In this document: positions 57,549-64,000 of the stretch, piece after piece
Layout of the letters: each line of letters begins with the position of its first letter
Position numbering within the stretch: the first letter of the stretch is position 1
Assembly (NCBI RefSeq): GCF_025751435.1
Contig: NZ_JAOWKY010000001.1
Coordinates: 976,001 to 1,040,000, forward strand
From: Albidovulum marisflavi
GTDB lineage: Bacteria; Pseudomonadota; Alphaproteobacteria; Rhodobacterales; Rhodobacteraceae
Length of the DNA: 64,000 nt
Direction: 5' to 3'
Position numbers and translations under genes: made by a program
Notes under the pieces: generated by a model
The model's input: the letters and a program-made list of their open reading frames with translations, nothing else
What the model was told of the DNA's origin: nothing
Databases searched by the model: none

Positions 57549-59060
57549 ATGATCGGAAAAACAGTTTCCTCCGCTGGCCGCAAGCGCGTCATTGCCGGCC
57601 TTTCGACACTTGCCGTCGTCGCGGCGCTTGGTGCGCCGCTGGCACCCATTCCATATGTCACCGGACCCGCCACCGCCTCTGTCGGCGATCCGCTTGTGTC
57701 CTATGCCGATATCGTCGAGGCGAACAAACCCGCCGTGGTCACGATCACGACCGAAATGGTCCGCCCCGTCTCGCAGCGGGATCAGGGTGGCCCCCAGGGC
57801 TTCCCGCCAGAAGAGTTCTTCCGCCGCTTCTTCGGCGAAAACATCCCCGGTCTGCCGGGGGGGCAGGGGCCGGCGCCTCAACAGCCGCCGCAAGGCCGGG
57901 CCCTGGGATCCGGTTTCATCGTTTCGGCGGACGGATATGTCGTGACGAACAACCATGTCGTTGACGGTGCGACAAGGATCACCGTTGCGCTGGACGACGG
58001 TCGCGAAATGCCGGCAACTCTTGTCGGCACCGACACGAAAAGCGATATCGCCGTGCTCAAGGTCGAGGCATCGGAAAGCCTGCCAACCGTTCGCTGGGGG
58101 GACAGCGATGCGCTGAGGGTCGGTGATCCGGTCCTTGCCATCGGCGATCCCTTCGGGATCGGCACGACGGTGACGGCCGGGATCGTGTCCGCCCGCGGTC
58201 GCGATCTTCATTCGGGGCCGTATGACGACTTCATCCAGGTCGACGCGGCGATCAACCACGGCAACTCCGGCGGCCCGCTTGTGGATGACGAGGGCACCGT
58301 CGTTGGCATCAACACGGCGATCTATTCCCCGAACGGCGGAAACGTCGGGGTCGGGTTCGCGATCCCTGCGGCCCACGCCCAGCAGGTCGTTGCCAAGATC
58401 ATCGAACACGGCACGATCGAGCACGGCTTCATCGGCGTGACGATCCAGCCCGTGGACGATGAGATCGCGGCAGCGATCGGGCTTGAACAGGCCGCCGGTG
58501 CCCTGGTCGCCTCGGTCCAGCCGGACTCGCCTGCGAAGGCTGCCGGCGTCCAGGTCGGGGACCTTGTCCTCAAGGTCAACGGCATCGAGATCGAGACGCC
58601 AAAGGACCTTTCGCGCGCCATCGCCGACCTGAGTCCGGGCCAGGACGCGGCCCTGGTGGTGCTGCGTGGCGGGGATCAGTCCGAGCTCACGGTCACGGTC
58701 GGAAAATTGGACGGCGATCAGATCGCTGCCGCGCCAAACCAGAGCGGCCAGGGCGTCGCTGTTGCCGACCTTGGCCTATCGGTCAAGACGCTGACCCCGT
58801 CGGACGGTGAGGCGCTTGGCCTGCCCGAAGGCACCAAGGGCGCGATCGTTTCCAGCGTCGAGCCGGGAAGCGAGGCGGCCGACAAGGACATCCGCGAGGG
58901 CGACGTGATCCTGTCGGTGAACCAGGCGCCCGTCACCACTGCGGACGAGGTTGCCACCGCAATCGATCAGGCCAAGGCCAAGCACCGCGAGGCGGCGCTG
59001 CTCATGATCGCGCGCGGTCAGGCACGATCGTTCGTGGCCGTCCCGTTCCACGTCGGCTGA
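57549..59060 (+). CDS. Periplasmic Do-type serine protease (DegP/DegQ/MucD)
   Basis: Protease-chaperone for damaged envelope proteins. 503 residues from the ATG at 57549, with AGGAAAGAG upstream. Export signal (about 12-44), then a trypsin-like domain with His136 (NNHVVDG), Asp166 (SDIAVLK) and Ser240 (HGNSGGPL). Two PDZ domains follow (about 270-375 and 400-495). It sits between the two halves of the dTDP-rhamnose genes, on the opposite strand. Confidence 0.93.
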   Translation: MIGKTVSSAGRKRVIAGLSTLAVVAALGAPLAPIPYVTGPATASVGDPLVSYADIVEANKPAVVTITTEMVRPVSQRDQGGPQGFPPEEFFRRFFGENIPGLPGGQGPAPQQPPQGRALGSGFIVSADGYVVTNNHVVDGATRITVALDDGREMPATLVGTDTKSDIAVLKVEASESLPTVRWGDSDALRVGDPVLAIGDPFGIGTTVTAGIVSARGRDLHSGPYDDFIQVDAAINHGNSGGPLVDDEGTVVGINTAIYSPNGGNVGVGFAIPAAHAQQVVAKIIEHGTIEHGFIGVTIQPVDDEIAAAIGLEQAAGALVASVQPDSPAKAAGVQVGDLVLKVNGIEIETPKDLSRAIADLSPGQDAALVVLRGGDQSELTVTVGKLDGDQIAAAPNQSGQGVAVADLGLSVKTLTPSDGEALGLPEGTKGAIVSSVEPGSEAADKDIREGDVILSVNQAPVTTADEVATAIDQAKAKHREAALLMIARGQARSFVAVPFHVG

Positions 59061-59097
59061 AGTGGTCGGGGCGTGGCTGCGCGCTGCGCCCCATCAC

Positions 59098-60138
59098 CTA
59101 TCCCGAGGCGCCAAGCCGCTGGCCAACGCCGTCGCGGTTCTGGAGCGCGCGCCACCAACCCTCATGGTCCAGAAACCACTGGACCGTTGTTTCCAGTCCC
59201 TCGTCCAGCGTGACCGAGGGGCGCCAGCCCAGTTCGTTGCGGATGCGGTCGGGGTTGATGGCGTAGCGCTTGTCATGCCCCGGACGGTCCGTGACGAAGC
59301 TGATCTGTTCAGCGTAGGGCCGGTTTCCGGGGCGTTTTTCATCCAGGATCGCGCAGATCCGGCGCACGATCTGCAGGTTCGTCGCTTCGTTTTCGCCGCC
59401 GATGTTGTAGCTGCGCCCGACCCGGCCCTTCTGTACGACAAGCAAGAGCGCGTCGGCGTGGTCTTCGACGTAAAGCCAGTCCCGCACGTTGTCGCCCGCG
59501 CCGTAGACGGGGATCGGGGCGCCGGCCAGCGCCTTGAGGATCACCACGGGAATGAGCTTTTCGGGGAAGTGGTAGGGGCCGTAGTTGTTCGAACAGTTCG
59601 TCAGCACGACCGGCAGCCCGTAGGTTTCATGCCATGCGCGGACCAGATGGTCGGACGCCGCCTTGGAGGCGGAGTAGGGCGAACGGGGATCGTAGGGCGT
59701 GTCCTCGGTGAACTGCCCGGTCGCGCCGAGCGATCCGAACACCTCGTCGGTGGAAATGTGGTGGAAGCGGAAGGTTGCAGGCTTGCCCGCAGCCGCCCAG
59801 TAGGCGCGGGCGGCTTCCAGCATCGTGTAGGTGCCGGTGATGTTGGTTTCGATGAAGGCGGCAGGGCCGTCGATGGACCGGTCGACATGGCTTTCCGCTG
59901 CAAGGTGCATGATCGCGTCGGGCCGGTGGTGGTCAAGGATTGCATCTACGCGCGCCCTGTCGCAGATATCGGCCTGCTCAAAGCTGTAGCGCGGACTGTC
60001 CGCCACCTCGGCCACGTTCGAAAGGCTGCCCGCATAGGTCAACTTGTCCAGGTTCACGACGGCATGGCCCGCGCGGATCGCGTGGCGCACGACCGCCGAC
60101 CCGATAAAGCCAGCCCCCCCTGTCACGAGGATCTTCAT
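59098..60138 (-). CDS. rfbB: dTDP-glucose 4,6-dehydratase
   Basis: Second step to dTDP-rhamnose. 346 residues; NAD fold [16 protein letters not shown] and catalytic YSASKAASD, with [12 protein letters not shown] before it. Overlaps the rfbC stop by four nt (60135-60138). Convergent with the protease gene. Confidence 0.96.
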   Translation of the reverse strand: MKILVTGGAGFIGSAVVRHAIRAGHAVVNLDKLTYAGSLSNVAEVADSPRYSFEQADICDRARVDAILDHHRPDAIMHLAAESHVDRSIDGPAAFIETNITGTYTMLEAARAYWAAAGKPATFRFHHISTDEVFGSLGATGQFTEDTPYDPRSPYSASKAASDHLVRAWHETYGLPVVLTNCSNNYGPYHFPEKLIPVVILKALAGAPIPVYGAGDNVRDWLYVEDHADALLLVVQKGRVGRSYNIGGENEATNLQIVRRICAILDEKRPGNRPYAEQISFVTDRPGHDKRYAINPDRIRNELGWRPSVTLDEGLETTVQWFLDHEGWWRALQNRDGVGQRLGASG

Positions 60139-60704
60139 CCGCGGGCCTCATGGGTGAAGGGGGACTGGAATGAGCCGAAGGACTGCGCGGCGCGGTCCTT
60201 GTCCGACAGGATCGCGGTTGCCGGGTCGATGCCCCAGTCGATGCCGATACCGGGGTCGTCGAAACGGACGGCTCCGTCACACTCGGGCGCGTAGAAATCC
60301 GAACACTTGTAAAGCACCTCGCAATCGGGCTCGCGCGTGATGAAGCCGTGCAGGAACCCCGCGGGGATCAGCAATTGACGGCCATCCTCGGCAGACAGAT
60401 CGACCCCCACCCATTTGCCGTAGGTGGGCGACCCCGAGCGGATGTCCACCGCGACGTCAAGGATCCGCCCGCGTCCGCACCGGACGAGCTTGGCTTGCGC
60501 ATGGGGCGGCGACTGGTAGTGCAGGCCGCGCACCGTGCCGGCGTCGCGCGAATAGGAATGATTGTCCTGAACGAACTGGGTGGCGATTCCGGCCTCGGCC
60601 AGCACGCGGGCGTTCCAGACTTCGGAAAACCAGCCGCGGGCGTCTCCGAAGCGGCGCGGCGTCAGGATCATGACCCCTTCCAGATCGGTCTGTTCTATCT
60701 GCAT
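60135..60704 (-). CDS. rfbC: dTDP-4-dehydrorhamnose 3,5-epimerase
   Basis: Third step to dTDP-L-rhamnose. 189 residues, cupin fold; catalytic His62 (RGLHYQ) and the family signature [14 protein letters not shown]. rfbC-rfbB form a separate transcript from rfbD-rfbA. Confidence 0.95.
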   Translation of the reverse strand: MQIEQTDLEGVMILTPRRFGDARGWFSEVWNARVLAEAGIATQFVQDNHSYSRDAGTVRGLHYQSPPHAQAKLVRCGRGRILDVAVDIRSGSPTYGKWVGVDLSAEDGRQLLIPAGFLHGFITREPDCEVLYKCSDFYAPECDGAVRFDDPGIGIDWGIDPATAILSDKDRAAQSFGSFQSPFTHEARG

Positions 60705-60783
60705 GTCCGTTCCTGGACTTGTTGATGTTCATCATCTCTTAGGGCTTGGCACCCAGCCGGGAAAGGTCCTTGCGTGGCCAGGC

Positions 60784-61227
60784 TCAGACGCGCGACAGGA
60801 AAAGCCCGGCTGCGACCAATGCGACGGCCGCGATCCTTTTGGGCGAAATCGGCTGCACCGCCAGGCCGAAGGCGCCTAGGTGGTCGATCACGAGCGCCGC
60901 GCCCAGTTGGCCCAGAATCAAGGCGGCCAGCGCGGTGACGACGCCCAGGGTCGAGATCGAGGACACCATGGCCCAGACGTAGAACGCGCCCAGAAGCCCT
61001 CCGGCCAGCTGCCATGCCGGGGCGCCCGCCAGTTGGCCAAGCGCGCCGCTGCCCGACATCACGGTAAGTGCCAGAAGACAGGCAAACCCGATCCCGAAAG
61101 ACACCGCGGCGGCCGCCAGCGGGCTTTGCAGCGATCTGCCAAGGGCGCCGTTGACCGGCGCCTGCACTGCGATCGCGGCCCCGCCAAGGACGATCAGCAG
61201 GACCGGCAGCCAGACGCCCTGTGTCAT
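60784..61227 (-). CDS. DMT-family transporter (DUF606/YdcZ-like)
   Basis: 147 residues from the ATG at 61227 and five membrane helices; the short half-length DMT form (QAPVNGALGRSL and LGQLGAALVIDHLG are DUF606 features). Substrate unknown. The start is 4 nt after the dehydrogenase stop, so the two are co-transcribed. Confidence 0.85.
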   Translation of the reverse strand: MTQGVWLPVLLIVLGGAAIAVQAPVNGALGRSLQSPLAAAAVSFGIGFACLLALTVMSGSGALGQLAGAPAWQLAGGLLGAFYVWAMVSSISTLGVVTALAALILGQLGAALVIDHLGAFGLAVQPISPKRIAAVALVAAGLFLSRV

Positions 61228-61231
61228 GACC

Positions 61232-62218
61232 CTAAAGCATCCCCGGAACGACCAGATCGGGCGGGCGGTGGCCGTCCGCAAAGGTCTTGATGTTGATGAT
61301 CACCTTCTCGCCCATTTCGATCCGGCCCTCGACCGTGGCGGACCCCATGTGGGGCAGAAGGACGACGTTGGGCAGTTCCCGCAGGCGGGGATTGATTTCG
61401 ACGCCGTGTTCATAGACGTCAAGCCCGGCGCCCGCGATCTCGTGCGAGCGCAGCATCCGCGTCAGCGCGTTTTCGTCGATGACCTCGCCGCGAGAGGTGT
61501 TCACGATCACGCCGGTCGGCTTCATCAGCTTCAGCCGCCGCGCGTTCATCAGGTGGAAGGTGGCGGGCGTGTGGGGGCAGTTGATGGAAATCACATCCAT
61601 CCGGCTGACCATCTGATCAAGGCTTTCCCAGTAGGTCGCCTCAAGTTCCTCCTCCTGCTCGGGGCGGACCCTGCGGCGGTTGTGATAATGGATCTGCATG
61701 CCGAAGGCGCGGGCACGGCGGGCGACAGCGGTGCCGATCCGGCCCATGCCAAGGATGCCCAGCCGGCGCCCGCCGACGCGCCCGCCCATGAAGGCGGTCG
61801 GGGCCCAGCCCTTCCATTCGCCAGACTGCATGACGGCCAGCCCCTCGGGGATGCGCCGGGTGACCGCCAGGATCAGCGCCATGGTCATGTCGGCGGTATC
61901 CTCGGTCACGACGCCGGGCGTGTTCGACACCAAGATGCCGCGCTGGCGGGCCGAGGCCACGTCGACGTGGTCGATGCCCGCGCCGTAGTTGGCGATCAGC
62001 TTCAGCTTCTCTCCCGCGCCGGCCAGAAGGTTGGCGTCGATGTGATCGGTCACGCAGGGCACCAGGACATCGGCCCTTTGCATCGCGGAGGACAGCTCGT
62101 CGCGGGTCATCTTCGTGTCGGGGTCACGCAGTTCCACGTCGAAGAGTTCCTTCATGCGTGTCTCGACCACCTCGGGCAGGCGTCGCGTGACGACAACACT
62201 CAGACGTTGTGAAGGCAT
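61232..62218 (-). CDS. D-2-hydroxyacid dehydrogenase (glyoxylate reductase-like)
   Basis: 328 residues from the ATG at 62218. NAD(P) motif GILGMGRIGTAVARRA; catalytic Arg (VNTSRGEVIDE), Glu (LDVYEHG) and His (LLPHMGSAT). Reduces glyoxylate or hydroxypyruvate, or acts on another 2-oxoacid; substrate cannot be set from sequence. A longer in-frame opening is rejected because family members begin near MPSQRLSVVV. Confidence 0.9.
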   Translation of the reverse strand: MPSQRLSVVVTRRLPEVVETRMKELFDVELRDPDTKMTRDELSSAMQRADVLVPCVTDHIDANLLAGAGEKLKLIANYGAGIDHVDVASARQRGILVSNTPGVVTEDTADMTMALILAVTRRIPEGLAVMQSGEWKGWAPTAFMGGRVGGRRLGILGMGRIGTAVARRARAFGMQIHYHNRRRVRPEQEEELEATYWESLDQMVSRMDVISINCPHTPATFHLMNARRLKLMKPTGVIVNTSRGEVIDENALTRMLRSHEIAGAGLDVYEHGVEINPRLRELPNVVLLPHMGSATVEGRIEMGEKVIINIKTFADGHRPPDLVVPGML

Positions 62219-62336
62219 CGGGGGCTTCTCCTCTCTTTCGCGGCGCGCTCTTAATTGGCAAAGTGCAGGGGAACGGGGCAAGTCACAAGCCCCGAAAAGG
62301 GCGCCGGTGGCGGCGCGAGGGCATGAGAACAGGCAG

Positions 62337-62849
62337 ATGAAACGGGCAAGACTCGTCGCTATCGCATTTGCAGTCGCAATGGCGCTTTCGCTTCCCGTGG
62401 CGGCAGCCCAAGGGGACGGCGCGAAGGGTCCGGTCACGAACCTGCCGCTGCCGCGCTACGTTTCGCTGAAGACCAGCGAAGGCAATGTCCGGCGGGGCCC
62501 CAGCCTGTCGCATCGGATCGATTGGGTCTTTACCCACCGGTCGATGCCACTGCGCATCACAGCCGAATTCGGACACTGGCGCCGGGTCGAAGACAACGAG
62601 GGGCAAGGCGGCTGGATTCATTATTCGCTGCTTTCCGGGGTCAGGACCGTGCTGGTCGAGGCGAACATGGCGTCCTTGCACACGCGCCCGGACGCAGGCG
62701 CGCCGGTCGTGGCCAAGGCCCAGGCGGGGGTGATCGCCCGGCTTCATACCTGCGAAACCGACTGGTGCGAGATTTCGGCAGACGGCGGAGACGGCTGGGT
62801 GCCCAAGTCTGCCCTGTGGGGCGTGGACCCTGACGAACTGCGCGATTGA
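62337..62849 (+). CDS. Exported SH3-like domain protein
   Basis: 170 residues from the ATG at 62337. A signal peptide (hydrophobic 5-22, cleaved near AAAQ) precedes two bacterial SH3 repeats (SEGNVRRGPSLSHRIDWV and MASLHTRPDAGAPVVAKA). Two Cys (HTCETDWCEIS) could pair. Such domains bind peptidoglycan or cell-wall peptides. Divergent from the dehydrogenase. Confidence 0.85.
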   Translation: MKRARLVAIAFAVAMALSLPVAAAQGDGAKGPVTNLPLPRYVSLKTSEGNVRRGPSLSHRIDWVFTHRSMPLRITAEFGHWRRVEDNEGQGGWIHYSLLSGVRTVLVEANMASLHTRPDAGAPVVAKAQAGVIARLHTCETDWCEISADGGDGWVPKSALWGVDPDELRD

Positions 62850-62919
62850 GGCGATCGGACCTCTGGCCTGTGCGGCCGGAGGGCGCTATGACCACGCCTG
62901 TCTGCGGAGGGGCGTTACG

Positions 62920-63804
62920 ATGGCCGGTCAGAAGAATACCAGGCTGAACATTTCGGCGGGGCTCGCTTCGGTCGCGGTCGCCGCCACGCTTGTCGCGCTT
63001 AAGCTTTGGGCGCTTGGGCTGACCTCTTCGCTGTCGGTCGCGGCCTCGCTTGCGGATAACGCGCTGGACCTGATGATGTCGCTTGGCGGGCTGCTTGCCA
63101 TTCTTTACGCGGCACGCCCGGCGGACGAAGACCATGCCTTTGGCCATACCTCGGTCGAGGATCTGGCCGCACTGGCGCAATCGGTCTTCATCGCGGTGTC
63201 CGGCACGGTGATCGCCTGGGCGGCGACGGCGCGGCTTCTGGGCCTGATGGAGTCCCGCATCGCCGCGCAGGGACAGGGGATTGCGGTCATGGGGCTGTCC
63301 GTCCTGCTGACGCTTATGCTTGTGCTTTGGCAGCGGCGCGTCGCGCGCCGGACCGGCAGCCGCGTCGTGGCGGCGGATTCGCTGCATTACCTGTCCGATT
63401 TGCTGCCCACACTGGGGGCGATCGGGGCGCTGTGGGCATCGCAGCGTTTCGGCCTGGCCCATGTCGACAGCGTCGTGGCGCTGGCCTCGGCGGCCATCCT
63501 GCTGGTCGGATCGATGCGGATCGGAAAGGGTGCCTGGGACGCGCTCATGGATCGCACGGCGGATCCCGACCTGGTGGAGGCGATCGCGGCGATCGCCCGC
63601 GACTGGCCGGGGGTGCGCGGTTTTCACGACCTGAAGACCCGGATGGCGGGCAGCCGGGTCTTCGTCCACATCCATATCGAGCTGGACGGGGACCAGAGCC
63701 TTCGGGACGCACACGCCATCGGCGCCGGTCTGAGGCGGAAGATCATCCTGACCTACCCGCAATGCGAGGTGATCGTGCACAAGGACGTCGCGGGCGAAAG
63801 CTGA
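62920..63804 (+). CDS. Cation diffusion facilitator metal exporter (FieF-like)
   Basis: 294 residues with six membrane helices. The metal site is Asp-x3-Asp in helix 2 (LADNALD) and His-x3-Asp in helix 5 (ADSLHYLSD), as in YiiP; a C-terminal cytoplasmic domain ends FVHIHIELDG. Exports Zn2+, Fe2+ or a similar ion; HxxxD favours zinc. A good ribosome site (GGAGGGG, 9 nt) precedes the ATG. Confidence 0.9.
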   Translation: MAGQKNTRLNISAGLASVAVAATLVALKLWALGLTSSLSVAASLADNALDLMMSLGGLLAILYAARPADEDHAFGHTSVEDLAALAQSVFIAVSGTVIAWAATARLLGLMESRIAAQGQGIAVMGLSVLLTLMLVLWQRRVARRTGSRVVAADSLHYLSDLLPTLGAIGALWASQRFGLAHVDSVVALASAAILLVGSMRIGKGAWDALMDRTADPDLVEAIAAIARDWPGVRGFHDLKTRMAGSRVFVHIHIELDGDQSLRDAHAIGAGLRRKIILTYPQCEVIVHKDVAGES

Positions 63805-63881
63805 GGTTTCGGCGCCCGTCTGCTTCCGCCGTGGACTTCGGTCGGCGGTGAGGGAATAGTCGCTGGCAGGAGGTGGGGCGC

Positions 63882-64000
63882 ATGGAATGGCGGGACCAAG
63901 GCGCGCTTCTGTCGGTCCGCCCGCATGGCGAGACCAGCGCGATCATCGAGGTGTTCACGGCCCATCACGGACGGCACGCGGGTGTCGTGCGCGGCGGCGC
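63882..64000 (+). CDS. recO: DNA repair protein RecO (N-terminus only; runs off the right edge)
   Basis: First 39 residues, opening [25 protein letters not shown], the RecO OB-fold start. GGAGG lies 8 nt before the ATG. RecO assists RecA loading with RecF/RecR. Truncated by the window, so length and zinc site cannot be judged. Confidence 0.88.
   Translation, partial: MEWRDQGALLSVRPHGETSAIIEVFTAHHGRHAGVVRGG

Noticed and set aside
59061-59097. Terminator between the Do protease and rfbB
   Set aside because: GGGGCG and CGCCCC can pair, but the loop is long and no T-run follows.

Overview
The window is a gene-dense, high-GC chromosomal segment from an alphaproteobacterium, most likely Rhodobacterales (Paracoccaceae/Roseobacter group). 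The indicators are a class I lysyl-tRNA synthetase (lysK), phosphatidylcholine synthase (pcs), the ybgC-tolQRAB-pal-cpoB-tilS-ftsH order, a type 2 argC, fhs with folD, a DUF1127 protein, and rare TTG/GTG starts with good Shine-Dalgarno sites. I see no rRNA, tRNA, CRISPR array, insertion sequence or prophage block. Both ends cut a gene: dadA on the left and recO on the right.

Layout. 1-6976: partial dadA, a TerB-like protein, lysK, a CHAD protein, a large parallel beta-helix (tail-spike-like) protein and a HugZ-like flavin-fold protein. 7411-17004: an acetate-linked cluster on one strand, acs, a zinc-type adk, a two-part sodium/solute symporter (DUF4212 plus SSS), a cNMP/CBS/DUF294 nucleotidyltransferase, an unknown membrane protein, a CheY-like REC protein, and a fusion of a degenerate histidine kinase to a DEDDh exonuclease. 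17048-30370: truA, ycjX/ycjF-like genes, DUF2339, a group III truncated haemoglobin, ileS-ogt, pcs, DUF484-xerC and fsa. 30455-37667: priA, an MFS carrier, msrA, a secreted AhpD-like protein with a TetR regulator and paired operators, prmA, a small membrane protein and a DUF1127 protein. 37982-43056: ruvCAB, a conserved unknown gene, argC, ybgC and tolQ. 43060-50910: tolRAB-pal-cpoB, tilS, ftsH. 51120-55510: tam, fhs, chorismate mutase, folD, DUF1330. 55527-60704: the four dTDP-rhamnose genes, split in two by a Do-type periplasmic protease on the other strand. 60784-64000: a DMT carrier, a 2-hydroxyacid dehydrogenase, an SH3-like secreted protein, a CDF cation exporter and the start of recO.

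The most interesting unit is 7411-17004. Acetate import (DUF4212/SSS), activation (Acs) and AMP recycling (Adk) sit beside four signalling-type genes. These are a nucleotidyltransferase with cyclic-nucleotide and CBS sensor domains, a REC protein with an intact phospho-acceptor, and a membrane sensor whose phospho-acceptor His is replaced by Asp and which carries an intact exonuclease domain. I infer an uncharacterised nucleotide-based control system for carboxylate uptake.

Secondary points of interest are paired TetR operators laid over a promoter (35924-35976), a cluster of three hairpins upstream of the DUF1127 gene (37694-37789), the orphan beta-helix protein that may be a gene-transfer-agent spike, and a possible structured leader of fhs (52001-52047).
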